Source: Swingsia samuiensis
Lineage (GTDB): Bacteria > Pseudomonadota > Alphaproteobacteria > Acetobacterales > Acetobacteraceae
Direction of reading: 5' to 3'
Assembly (NCBI RefSeq): GCF_006542355.1
Contig: NZ_CP038141.1
Span: 963,001-1,027,000, forward strand
Length of the DNA: 64,000 nt
The notes under the pieces: model-generated
What the model saw: only the letters and a program-made list of their open reading frames with translations
Told to the model about the DNA's origin: nothing
Database searches by the model: none
In this document: in pieces, positions 36,234-45,907 of the stretch
Layout of the letters: each line of letters starts with the position of its first letter
Position numbering within the stretch: position 1 is the first letter of the stretch
Position numbers and translations under genes: made by a program

Positions 36234-37291
36234 TGTTTTTCCACATCCACGCCAACCAGAGTGAAACATTTTTGAATGACACCTGGTAAAGCTGCTGTCT
36301 CTAAAGGTCGGAACGCACCAAAAACAGGATCGATCAAAGTGTTACTTCTTTCTGGTACGTTTGTCACATACACATCGATTAAAAGAGTAAAATGAGAAAA
36401 TATATGTGTGATTTTTCCAGAAAACGTCCATGAGGAAAGGAAGGGAGCATTTTTTAAAGCTTCTGTCTGTTCCCACGTTTCTGTACGCCACTCTGTACCA
36501 GGCGGTTCATCCATACATGCAAGCAGACCTTTTGGAGGGCGCTGCCTTAATAAGAAAGTATCGTTTGCTCTTTGAGCAATAAAATAAACACCGTAGCGGA
36601 TAGGTTTTGGCTTTTTTGCCGTTTTCTTGGGAAGGCTGGCCGCAATTCCTTGTTTGTGCCCTTGGCAGGAGGATTGCCATGGACACATCAGGCAAGATGG
36701 ATTTTTCGGGGTGCAGATTGTTGCACCAAGGTCAAAGAGCGCTTGAGAGAAATCAGAGGGGTGTTTTCTGGCAGGATCAGAATTATTAAGCGAGGAAGCT
36801 TTTTCGGCAATATGAGAGCGTGATTGAGGAAGAGGGGCGGTAATAGCAAAAACCCGTGATGTAATGCGCTCAACGTTTCCATCAACAGGAACAACAGGAA
36901 CACCAAAAGCAATCGAGGCGATAGCATTTGCCGTGTATTTCCCGATTCCGGGGAGCTTGATGAGTTCAGTTACAGAGGAAGGAAAACTCCCCAATTCGGA
37001 AACAACTTTTGCACACGCATGAAGGTTTCTGGCTCTGGCATAATAACCTAAACCTGCCCAAAGTTGGAGAATATCTTCAAGAGGCGCTGCGGCAAGTTCG
37101 TGTATGGAGGGATATTTTTTTAGAAAGCGTTTATAGTAAGCTTCAACAGTTTTGACCGTTGTCTGTTGGAGCATAATTTCGCTAAGCCACACATGGTAGG
37201 GATCAGGCTTTTCTCCCGGCAGGAAGCGCCAAGGGAGAGAGCGTCGGTGTTGATCATACCAATGGAGTAAATCAGAAGAACTGTGTGTCAC
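36230..37291 (-). CDS. mutY: A/G-specific adenine glycosylase
   Basis: MutY removes adenine mispaired with 8-oxoG or G. It has the catalytic segment LSEIMLQQTTVKTVEAYY with Glu, HhH LPGIGKYTANAIASIAFG, VPVDGNVERI with the catalytic Asp, and the 4Fe-4S cluster CTPKNPSCLMCPWQSSC (C-x6-C-x2-C-x5-C). A C-terminal NUDIX-like domain (RYGVYFIAQRA, RQRPPKGLLACMDEPPG) for 8-oxoG recognition is present. I use GTG 37291; TTG 37327 is possible but would overlap the divergent DUF721 gene by 26 bp. The hypothetical gene downstream is coupled by 4 nt. Confidence 0.95.
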   Translation of the reverse strand: MTHSSSDLLHWYDQHRRSLPWRFLPGEKPDPYHVWLSEIMLQQTTVKTVEAYYKRFLKKYPSIHELAAAPLEDILQLWAGLGYYARARNLHACAKVVSELGSFPSSVTELIKLPGIGKYTANAIASIAFGVPVVPVDGNVERITSRVFAITAPLPQSRSHIAEKASSLNNSDPARKHPSDFSQALFDLGATICTPKNPSCLMCPWQSSCQGHKQGIAASLPKKTAKKPKPIRYGVYFIAQRANDTFLLRQRPPKGLLACMDEPPGTEWRTETWEQTEALKNAPFLSSWTFSGKITHIFSHFTLLIDVYVTNVPERSNTLIDPVFGAFRPLETAALPGVIQKCFTLVGVDVEKQ

Positions 37292-37301
37292 CGGAGTTGA
37301 T

Positions 37302-37811
37302 ATGATGAAAGAAAAGAGGTTAAGCAAGGCTTCTTATCAAAACAAAGATAATTTCGTTGAGAAAACATGGATCCCCAAAAGGGGTGGAACAAAACAAATA
37401 GGGGTTTTCGTCTCTGAAATTACAGAGCCTGCTTTTAAAAGGAAATCCTCACTTTTTGTGAGAATGGCCATGGACTGGACTGATTTTGTGGGGGCACGAT
37501 TGGCTCAGCAAACACAGCCTAAGCGTATTACGGGCACGACATTAACAATTGGATGCTCAGGTCCCGTTGCGATGGAATTGCAGCATATGGCACCGCAGAT
37601 GATTGATCGGATTAATACGACAGCAGGTCTGGTAGGAGAGCGTGCGCTAACAAAGATAAAAATAGTTCAAGATATGAGCATAGTCGAAGAGACTAAACGG
37701 CTTAGACCTAAGCCAGCTCAAGTAGAAGTGACGCATATTGAAGATGAGGAGTTAAGGGCTGCGCTGGAGCGACTAGGAGGGCATATAAAAGTTAAAAAAA
37801 AGCGTTTTTAA
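37302..37811 (+). CDS. DUF721 family protein, DciA-like replicative helicase loader candidate
   Basis: A 169-residue basic protein with a central DUF721 domain: WTDFVGARLAQQTQPKRIT and TIGCSGPVAMELQHMAPQMIDRIN. DUF721 is the fold of DciA, the ancestral loader of the DnaB helicase in bacteria lacking DnaC. GGAG lies just before two adjacent ATGs (37302, 37305). It is divergent from mutY with about 10 bp between start codons, a pairing common in alphaproteobacteria. A perfect parS follows 78 bp downstream. Family is firm; loader function is by homology. Confidence 0.8.
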   Translation: MMKEKRLSKASYQNKDNFVEKTWIPKRGGTKQIGVFVSEITEPAFKRKSSLFVRMAMDWTDFVGARLAQQTQPKRITGTTLTIGCSGPVAMELQHMAPQMIDRINTTAGLVGERALTKIKIVQDMSIVEETKRLRPKPAQVEVTHIEDEELRAALERLGGHIKVKKKRF

Positions 37812-37888
37812 GGAATATTTCCACGAGCATCTAGGATTCATTTTTCATTTATATGTTTTGATTAAAATGGACCGCAGCAGCGACTAAG

Positions 37889-37904
37889 TGTTTCACGTGA
37901 AACA
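37889..37904. other. parS: parS site (perfect), intergenic
   Basis: TGTTTCACGTGAAACA lies between the DUF721 gene and the following secreted-protein gene. It is not inside a coding region, unlike the other copies, and lies 32 kb from the proposed oriC. Confidence 0.92.
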
Positions 37905-37942
37905 AACGTCTTCGGGAAGCTGTATCAGAAAATGGAAATAGA

Positions 37943-38287
37943 ATGCTTTTCAAAAAGAAAAATATTTTCATCGTTCTGGGGGTGCTTTGCCTTCAGAATA
38001 ATCCTGTAGCAAAAGCTTTGCCGTATAATATGAAGTATGGGCTTCTCCCCAAGAGACAAGATATGGGGGAAGGGAACTCAACCAAAGATATGGATAAGAC
38101 TTTATTGCAGGGTTTCATGTTTGATCAAATGATCAGGAACGATTGGGGGATGAGGATATTACTTCCTCCCACATGCGTGAGTGTGGATAATATGGTGATG
38201 GGGTGCAACACCACGTTAAAAACAACACTTCCGTTAGAAGATAAAAGCCACACCTCTCTCGATCGTTCCCCACCACTTTCGTATTAA
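37943..38287 (+). CDS. small secreted protein (114 aa), unrecognised
   Basis: The product starts MLFKKKNIFIVLGVLCLQNN and has a Sec signal peptide probably cut after ALP or AKA near residue 24-26. The mature part of about 90 residues is polar, with PPTCVSVDNMVMGCN giving two Cys that could form a disulfide, and a polar C-terminus. I do not recognise it. In many relatives a thioredoxin-like gene follows DUF721, and this could occupy that slot but has no CxxC. It ends 1 bp before the convergent serB stop. Weak GGAA precedes the ATG. Confidence 0.6.
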   Translation: MLFKKKNIFIVLGVLCLQNNPVAKALPYNMKYGLLPKRQDMGEGNSTKDMDKTLLQGFMFDQMIRNDWGMRILLPPTCVSVDNMVMGCNTTLKTTLPLEDKSHTSLDRSPPLSY

Positions 38288-38288
38288 A

Positions 38289-39182
38289 TTAATCTACGAC
38301 GAAATCAGATGCTTTGTATCCTTGTATGAAAAGATGCGCGCGGAGATCGGCAAAGTTTACTTGACGTGAGATAAGCTGTTTCACTTTTGGTTTGGCATGG
38401 AAAGCGATGCCTAAACCTGCATGCGAGAGCATAGGAATGTCGTTAGCGCCATCACCTGTTGTAAGAGCCGCTTTTAGCTGGACGCCTCGTTCTTGGGTAA
38501 TTGTTTGGAGGTATGTTAATTTTGCATCTGGATCTAAAATAGGCCCGGCTAACTCTCCGGTTATTTTTCCATCTTTTATATCAAGAATATTACCATAATG
38601 TTCGTCAAATCCGCAGAGCTTTGCAACACGTTCTGTAAACCATGTAAAACCACCAGAAACTAACGCTGTACGAGCATTGTTTTTATGCATCGTACGGACA
38701 AGTTCCAGTGCTCCGTCAGTAAGCTTTGTGTCTTTCCAGACGCTCTCTAACACAGCAGAGGACTGGCCTTTAAGAAGAGAAACTCGTTTCTTTAAAGATG
38801 CGTCGAAATCAAGCTCCCCAGCCATGGAAGCGCGTGTAATTTCAGCCACTTTTTCGCCAAAGCCAAGAAGAGCCGCAATTTCGTCAAGTGTTTCGCTGGT
38901 TACAATTGTGCTGTCCATATCTGCAATGAGAACAGCTTTGCGACGGCCGCGTGTTTTGGTAAGAACAGCATCCACTTTGTAGGGAGCTAGAGCGGCTCGA
39001 ATTGTTGTTTCAGTTGCTGCGCCGGGCGCTGGTGTTGGGCATGGAATATCAACAGCTTCTCCGTCTGATAAAATGACAGGTGCACTGCCTTTGACGAGAG
39101 ACCGTGCAATATCAATAGCTTCAGAGGGGAGAGATCCTGACTTGCGGTTGATAATCAGGGTCAAAACAGAAGGGAGGGACAT
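38289..39182 (-). CDS. serB: phosphoserine phosphatase
   Basis: SerB dephosphorylates O-phospho-L-serine, the last step of serine synthesis. The HAD motif I IADMDSTIVTSETLDEIA (nucleophile Asp and acid Asp), ALVSGGFTWFTERVA (Ser motif II) and TTGDGANDIPMLSHAGLGIAFHAKP (motif III/IV) are complete. The N-terminal part is an ACT-like region. I chose ATG 39182 (297 residues), where family sequence MSLPSVLTLIIN begins; the frame extends to 39302 into miaA, which is unlikely. It is divergent from miaA with about 40 bp between. Confidence 0.93.
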   Translation of the reverse strand: MSLPSVLTLIINRKSGSLPSEAIDIARSLVKGSAPVILSDGEAVDIPCPTPAPGAATETTIRAALAPYKVDAVLTKTRGRRKAVLIADMDSTIVTSETLDEIAALLGFGEKVAEITRASMAGELDFDASLKKRVSLLKGQSSAVLESVWKDTKLTDGALELVRTMHKNNARTALVSGGFTWFTERVAKLCGFDEHYGNILDIKDGKITGELAGPILDPDAKLTYLQTITQERGVQLKAALTTGDGANDIPMLSHAGLGIAFHAKPKVKQLISRQVNFADLRAHLFIQGYKASDFVVD

Positions 39183-39223
39183 AAACTCTCGCAATGCTTC
39201 TGCACGTATGGCAGAATCTAAAA

Positions 39224-40207
39224 ATGAATACTTCGAATGTAGCGGTGATTGTGGCTGGCCCAACGTGCTCAGGCAAGTCTGCTTTAGCAATTGATTTGGC
39301 AAAAAACTTTAATGGAACAGTGATAAATGCTGATTCCATGCAAGTTTATCAGGATCTTCGTATTTTAACAGCACGTCCGAGTGAAGAGGATGAAAGAGAA
39401 GTTCCGCATACATTATATGGTGTGCTGGATGCTTCCATTGCTGGAAGTGTTGCTTGGTGGAGGCAACAAGCCTTAACGGAAATGCAGCAGGCATGGAAGA
39501 ATAACCGCATACCGATTTTGTGTGGTGGTACAGGGATGTATTTGCGTGCCTTAACAGATGGACTGGTAGAGGTGCCTGACCCGGGCGAGGACGCGCGGAA
39601 TGAAGCGCGGTCTTTTGTAAAAATGCACGGTTCTGCCGCTCTTTATGATGATTTAATGCGCGTGGACCCAGAAACGGCTCAGCGCCTCACACAGAACGAT
39701 TCTCAGCGTATTTCACGTGCTTGGGAGGTCTGGAAAGGAACCGGGAAGGGGTTGTCGTGGTGGCGTTCTCAACCAGGCATTCCCGCTGCTCCGTGTCGTT
39801 TTCTATCGATACAGTTGGACCCACCTCGTGAGGAGTTGAGAGAGGCGATTGATAAGCGATTTTCTCATATGCTTGCTCAAGGTGCACAGGCGGAGGTCCG
39901 TAAACTTTTAGAGAGAAATTTGCCTACCTCTTTACCGGTTATGCGTGCACATGGTGTGCCAGAGTTGATTGCGGCTGAAGAGGGGCGGATCTCGCTAGAG
40001 GAAGCTCAAAAAACGGCTGTTTTAATGAGTGGCCGGTATACTCGCAGGCAAGCGACGTGGTTTAGACATCACAAACTGGGGAAAGGGCAAGACGCTATGA
40101 TTTCATTGCGTAGATATGTAGGTTTTGAGAAAGAATTGGAAAGCGAACATATAAAAATAAAAAATTTTATATCCCAACGAGTTGACGCATATCATATCTC
40201 TCTTTAA
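39224..40207 (+). CDS. miaA: tRNA dimethylallyltransferase
   Basis: MiaA transfers a dimethylallyl group to A37 of tRNAs reading U-starting codons. It has the P-loop GPTCSGKSALAIDLA, NADSMQVYQDLRILTARPS, GGTGMYLRAL and RYTRRQATWFRHH. ATG 39224 (MNTSNVAVIVAG) is chosen over 39194 because it begins at the expected N-terminus. It is divergent from serB, and ilvB follows 30 bp downstream. Confidence 0.94.
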   Translation: MNTSNVAVIVAGPTCSGKSALAIDLAKNFNGTVINADSMQVYQDLRILTARPSEEDEREVPHTLYGVLDASIAGSVAWWRQQALTEMQQAWKNNRIPILCGGTGMYLRALTDGLVEVPDPGEDARNEARSFVKMHGSAALYDDLMRVDPETAQRLTQNDSQRISRAWEVWKGTGKGLSWWRSQPGIPAAPCRFLSIQLDPPREELREAIDKRFSHMLAQGAQAEVRKLLERNLPTSLPVMRAHGVPELIAAEEGRISLEEAQKTAVLMSGRYTRRQATWFRHHKLGKGQDAMISLRRYVGFEKELESEHIKIKNFISQRVDAYHISL

Positions 40208-40237
40208 ACCACATGATCCATACTTTTGGAGGATAAA

Positions 40238-42033
40238 GTGACTTCTTCTGCTGAAAGAGACGCAAAAATGAGCAAAGACGTGCTAACGGGCGCTGAGGTG
40301 CTTTTGCGTGTTCTTGATGAACTTGGTGTGGAAGTCATTTTTGGTTATCCAGGTGGTGCTGTCCTCCCTATTTATGATGCTTTGTTTAAGCAGGAACGAA
40401 TACGCCATATCCTTGTTCGGCATGAGCAGGCCGCTGTGCATGCGGCAGAAGCTTATGCGCGCTCGACAGGGAAAACGGGTGTAGTTCTTGTGACATCAGG
40501 GCCGGGAGCAACCAATGCTGTTACCGGGTTGGTTGATGCATTGCTGGATTCGATTCCTGTCGTTTGTCTGGCAGGGCAAGTCCCAACGAAGCTGATTGGA
40601 AATGATGCTTTTCAGGAGGCTGATACAACGGGCATAACCCGTCCAGCCACAAAGCATAATTATCTTGTGCGTGATGCTGGGTCTTTGGCCCCCATCATTC
40701 GAGAAGCTTTTTATGTGGCGCAGTCAGGTCGTCCGGGGCCAGTTCTTGTTGATTTGCCGAAAGACATAACGGTTGGTTCAGCACCATTAACACCAGCTAC
40801 AGCATCACGCTTAAAATCTTCTCGTTTTAAAGGCAAAGCCTCTTCCGAGGGGATTAAACGTACAATAGAGGCCATGAAATCCGCCAAAAAGCCTTTGTTT
40901 TATACAGGCGGTGGAATAATTAACTCAGGTCCTGAAGCATCCACGCTTTTGCGTACTCTTGCACGTAAGACTGGCTTCCCCGTGACATCAACTTTGATGG
41001 GGTTAGGGGCTTTTCCATCTCCCGACCCGCAGTTTCTGGGAATGCTAGGGATGCATGGCTCTGTGGAGGCCAATATGGCTACGCATGGGTGTGATTTATT
41101 GATCGCTTTAGGAACGCGGTTTGATGATCGCGTAACAGGGCGTGTCGATGCATTTTCTCCTGATTCTTTTAAGGTTCATGCAGACATAGATCCGAGTCAG
41201 ATCGATAAGATCATTTCAGTGGATGTCCGTTTGGAAGGCGATGTTGGAGAGACACTTTCCGCCTTATTAGAGGCATGGGGGGACACCCCAGCACCAGACC
41301 TGACAATGTGGTGGAAGCAAATTGCGTCGTGGCGCAGTGTCGATGGGTTTGGGTTTACCCAAGACATGACGCCTTCGGCTGTTATTCGTCCGCAATACGC
41401 TATCAAGCGTCTGTATGAGTTGGTGCAGGAGCGTGGGCGCGATACGTTTGTTTCAACGGAAGTAGGGCAGCATCAGATGTGGGCCGCTCAGCACTTTCAG
41501 TTTGATAAGCCGAACCGGTGGCTGACTTCCGGTGGCTTAGGCACAATGGGGTATGGACTGCCTGCTGCCGTAGGGGCGCAGGTCGCTCATCCAGATGCTT
41601 TGGTGATTGATATTGCGGGTGAAGCCTCAACATTGATGAATATTCAAGAGTTGGGAACGATCGCGCAATATCGCTTGCCGGTGAAAGTTTTTATTCTGAA
41701 TAACCACTATATGGGAATGGTGCGGCAGTGGCAGGAGTTGCTGCATGGATCGCGTTATTCTCAGTCCTATAGTGAGGCTTTGCCTGATTTTGTGAAATTG
41801 GCTGAAGCCTTCCATGGAACAGGCTTACGCGCAACGACTGTAGGTGAGCTGGATAACGTTATTCATGCGATGTTAGATCATGATGGGCCTGTGATCGCGG
41901 ATATTTGTGTAGCCGAAAATGAAAATTGCTACCCTATGATTCCATCGGGTGCGGCTCATAATCAAATTCTGCTTGGCCCTGATCAGGATACGGCAGCAGC
42001 GGGTTTAACCGAAGAAGGGAAGATGTTGGTCTA

Positions 42034-42034
<1 letters not shown>
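40238..42034 (+). CDS. ilvB: acetolactate synthase, large (catalytic) subunit
   Basis: The TPP/FAD enzyme condenses pyruvate with pyruvate or 2-ketobutyrate for valine/isoleucine synthesis. The 598-residue product has VEVIFGYPGGAVLPIYDAL, VLVTSGPGATNAVTG, HEQAAVHAAEAYARSTG (catalytic Glu), LGTRFDDRVTGRV and IAGEASTLMNIQEL with NNHYMGMVRQWQ for TPP/Mg. GTG at 40238 follows GGAGG (40228-40232) at a good distance; a TTG at 40226 would place the ribosome site inside the gene. The stop overlaps the ilvH ATG (TAATG). Confidence 0.96.
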
Positions 42035-43580
<1,546 letters not shown>

Positions 43581-43590
43581 TGAGTTAATA

Positions 43591-43639
43591 AGGCTAAATT
43601 ATTAGCAGAATCAGAAAAAAGCTCTGTTGGTAATTTAGC
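43591..43639 (+). terminator. long hairpin after ilvC
   Basis: GGCTAAATTATTAGCAGA pairs with TCTGTTGGTAATTTAGCC, interrupted by a 2-nt internal loop, around an A-rich loop. There is no T tail, so it may be a terminator or an mRNA-stabilising stem at the end of ilvBHC. Confidence 0.6.
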
Positions 43640-43647
43640 CTATACGG

Positions 43648-43799
43648 TGTCACATAACGTATTAGCCTGTAAGTTATGTGACATATTCAAGAAAATCGTA
43701 AAAAACTCTTGCATATATCGACCAAGGGTTTTATCAGTCGGCCTTCCTGGCCCAAGGGGGCGTTTTCGCCCAACAGGCTGTCTACTGGTTTGGGGGTAC
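43648..43799 (+). ncRNA. structured 5' leader of speD, possible cis-regulatory RNA
   Basis: A perfect 11-bp inverted repeat, TGTCACATAAC and GTTATGTGACA, spans 43648-43683 with a 14-nt loop. It is followed by GGCC-TTCCT-GGCC, then GGGCG-TTTT-CGCCC, and by CAGT/ACTG and CCAA/TTGG pairings that reach the G-rich ribosome site (GGGGG) just before speD. The nested stems and inclusion of the ribosome site suggest a translational switch, perhaps sensing polyamine or SAM. I do not recognise an exact riboswitch family. Confidence 0.5.
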
Positions 43800-43802
43800 G
43801 TG

Positions 43803-44282
43803 ATGAACGCACTTGCTCAACTGGGGATGGTATCGGGACTCCCGAGAGATATCCAGAACAGCGAAGTTCATTCTGTTGAGGATGAACGTAAAGATTATTT
43901 CATTGAACGTGATGGCGAGCGTTATGCTGGCAATCATTTGCTGATCGATTTTTGGGATGCCCAAAATCTTGATGATCCGCAGCGTATTGATGAAACACTT
44001 CGTGAATCTGCTCTAGCAGCAGGGGCTACTATTCTGCATAGCCACTTTCACCATTTCACACCAAATGGTGGAGTCTCTGGTGTGATCGTTTTGGCTGAAA
44101 GCCATATTTCTATTCATACGTGGCCTGAGCGTAATTTTGCAGCGGTTGACGTATTTATGTGTGGCGTGTGTGATCCTAACTTATCGATCCCAGTCATGCA
44201 GCGTTTATTTCAAGCCGGTCGCATAGAGGTTGATTCAATGCGTCGTGGTCGTGTGCAAAAGAGAGAAGCAGACGTAGCTTAA
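43803..44282 (+). CDS. speD: S-adenosylmethionine decarboxylase proenzyme
   Basis: SpeD makes decarboxylated SAM, the aminopropyl donor for spermidine. The 159-residue protein has the cleavage/active-site AESHISIHTWPE, where the Ser becomes the pyruvoyl group, AAVDVFMCGVCDP with the catalytic Cys, and SHFHHFTPNGGVSGV. It is of the short Bacillus/Thermotoga type. ATG 43803 with GGGGG upstream is chosen; the open frame begins at 43647, but that part is the leader hairpin and not protein-like. speE follows after a terminator. Confidence 0.93.
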   Translation: MNALAQLGMVSGLPRDIQNSEVHSVEDERKDYFIERDGERYAGNHLLIDFWDAQNLDDPQRIDETLRESALAAGATILHSHFHHFTPNGGVSGVIVLAESHISIHTWPERNFAAVDVFMCGVCDPNLSIPVMQRLFQAGRIEVDSMRRGRVQKREADVA

Positions 44283-44293
44283 ATCTTACTTGA

Positions 44294-44321
44294 ATGAGGA
44301 GGCTTTCCCTCCTCATTTTTT
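44294..44321 (+). terminator. intrinsic terminator between speD and speE
   Basis: ATGAGGAGG and CCTCCTCAT form a 9-bp stem with a 5-nt loop, followed by TTTTTTC. It lies 12 bp after speD, so speE may have partly separate expression or read-through. Confidence 0.82.
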
Positions 44322-44345
44322 CTTTAAAATTCGATAAAGGAATTA

Positions 44346-45218
44346 ATGACCATGGCTGAAACATGGCTAAACGAGACTTTGTACCCAAATTGGGGACAGC
44401 GTTTTCTCGTTACGCGTGAACTCGCACGTGTAAAGTCAGACTTTCAAGATGTTGTTGTTTTTGAAAGTTCTAGTCATGGTCGGGTTCTCGTTTTGGATGG
44501 CGTTATCCAGATAACAGAACGAGATGAATTCGTTTATCAGGAAATGTTAACGCATGTTCCTATGCTTGCTCATCCCCATGCGAAGCGTGTTCTGATTATT
44601 GGCGCAGGGGATGGTGGTGTTTTGCGGCGTGTTTTACAGCATGACACCGTAGAAAAAGCCGTCATGGTTGAGATTGACGGTGCTGTTATTGAGCTTTCCA
44701 AGAAGCATCTCCCTAATATTGCGGGAGATGCATGGAATGACCCTCGTGCAGAGGTCATTGTTGGTGATGGAATAGATTACGTCGCCAAGGCAAAAGACGC
44801 ATCGTTTGATGTGATTATCGTTGATAGTACGGACCCAATCGGAGTGGGTGAAGTATTATTTACGGATGAGTTTTATCGTGATTGTGCACGGATTCTGTCA
44901 GATGAAGGGATTATCGTTAATCAGTGCGGTGTGCCCTTTATGCAAGCTGATGAATTACGTGAGACAAGTTTGCGTAGAGCAAAGTTTTTCCCACACGTAA
45001 CAGCTTATGTCGCGGCGGTTCCAACGTATGTTGGTGGCTTTATGACATTGGGTATGGCGTCTAAAGGACAATCTCCTAACGTTCAAACCGTTGAACAAAT
45101 TCGTGAGCGTGCTGAAAAAGCCAAAATTATTGGAACAACACGGTATTGGACACCAGAGATTCACGTTGGATCTTTTAACCTGCCACCTTATATCAATGAG
45201 CAGCTTCCTAGGAAATGA
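44346..45218 (+). CDS. speE: polyamine aminopropyltransferase (spermidine synthase)
   Basis: SpeE transfers the aminopropyl group from decarboxylated SAM to putrescine. The 290-residue protein has QDVVVFESSSHGRVLVLDGV, the SAM-binding VLIIGAGDGGVLRRVLQH, VEIDGAVIELSKKH and the catalytic IVDSTDPIGVGEVLF with the Asp. ATG 44346 follows AAGGA (44337-44341). It directly follows speD with an intervening terminator, completing spermidine synthesis except for putrescine supply. Confidence 0.95.
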   Translation: MTMAETWLNETLYPNWGQRFLVTRELARVKSDFQDVVVFESSSHGRVLVLDGVIQITERDEFVYQEMLTHVPMLAHPHAKRVLIIGAGDGGVLRRVLQHDTVEKAVMVEIDGAVIELSKKHLPNIAGDAWNDPRAEVIVGDGIDYVAKAKDASFDVIIVDSTDPIGVGEVLFTDEFYRDCARILSDEGIIVNQCGVPFMQADELRETSLRRAKFFPHVTAYVAAVPTYVGGFMTLGMASKGQSPNVQTVEQIRERAEKAKIIGTTRYWTPEIHVGSFNLPPYINEQLPRK

Positions 45219-45225
45219 CTTTAAT

Positions 45226-45258
45226 AAACCTCTTCCTCTTGAGCAGAGGAAGAGGTTT
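45226..45258. terminator. strong hairpin between speE and the ABM gene
   Basis: AAACCTCTTCCTCT and AGAGGAAGAGGTTT form a perfect 14-bp stem with a 5-nt loop between convergent genes. The T/A ends are short, so strength is mainly from the stem. Confidence 0.75.
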
Positions 45259-45274
45259 AGTCGATTCGTTTCAA

Positions 45275-45577
45275 TTAAAGAATTTCTTTTGTAAGAGTAC
45301 GAACATTTTTTTCAATGACATTATAGTCTTTTAATGCCTGCGCAAACTTCTCAAAATGGGGCATTTTTAAATGAAGATCAAAAGCCTCTTGGTTTTCATA
45401 GGACTCAATTAAAATAATAAGATTGGGGTCACTTGTAAGAGAGTTTACTTCAAATGAATAACACCCCGGTTCATCTTGAACTGAACGTTCTTTATCGTAA
45501 GCGCATACTTTAAGGAAAGCGGCTCTATATTTCGTTTCGACATAAAATTCAGCGATAACGATAAATGTTCCAGACAT
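45275..45577 (-). CDS. antibiotic biosynthesis monooxygenase (ABM) domain protein
   Basis: A 100-residue dimeric ferredoxin-like-fold protein with FIVIAEFYVETKYRAAFLKV, EPGCYSFEVNSLTSDPNLI and LIESYENQEAFDLHLKMPHF, matching YgiN/ABM quinol monooxygenases. Such proteins act on quinones, heme or small aromatic compounds without a cofactor. It is opposite to speE and to the glycine riboswitch, with which it is divergent. The specific substrate is unknown. Confidence 0.85.
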   Translation of the reverse strand: MSGTFIVIAEFYVETKYRAAFLKVCAYDKERSVQDEPGCYSFEVNSLTSDPNLIILIESYENQEAFDLHLKMPHFEKFAQALKDYNVIEKNVRTLTKEIL

Positions 45578-45683
45578 AAAATATATTCCTAAATTGATTG
45601 CCCTTCCAAGATCAAAAGAAGGGGCCTTATTTTATTCAGGTGACATGATGGCAGGAATTGCATTAAGCTGACAAATGTTAAAA

Positions 45684-45848
45684 ATCGATGACGGGAGAGA
45701 CCATTCTTCGAGAGTGGCGCCGAAGGAGCAACCGCCCCGGAAACTCTCAGGCAGAAGGACCGAATCGAGTGTAAATTCTGGAGAGAGGCACATGAAAGTG
45801 TGTCCGCCGATGGGATAATGATCTCAGGCAAAAGGACAGGAGGGGTGA
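45684..45848 (+). promoter_or_regulatory. tandem glycine riboswitch (gcvT leader)
   Basis: Two glycine aptamers in series. The first (about 45688-45768) has GACGGGAGAGACC, CGCCGAAGGAGCAA and CTCTCAGGCAGAAGGACC. The second (about 45774-45848) has TCTGGAGAGAGGC, CCGCCGATGGGATAATGATCTCAGG and AAAAGGACAGG. These are the textbook conserved cores, with the usual short linker. A weak hairpin with T run (GGCG...GCCTTTTT, about 45864-45881) follows and may be the expression platform. Glycine binding activates the downstream cleavage-system operon. Confidence 0.95.
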
Positions 45849-45907
45849 CGTTTCTTTACCAAAAGCGGCGTCTGCCTTTTTGTACTTAGGGCTGGATCTA
45901 CCCTCTT

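Noticed and set aside
43647-43802. N-terminal extension of SpeD by 52 residues
   Set aside because: The stretch overlaps the inverted repeat leader, has no ribosome site and is unlike SpeD N-termini.
45589-45831. 80-codon ORF on the minus strand
   Set aside because: It lies exactly antisense to the glycine riboswitch and has no protein-like features; it is a shadow of the RNA.
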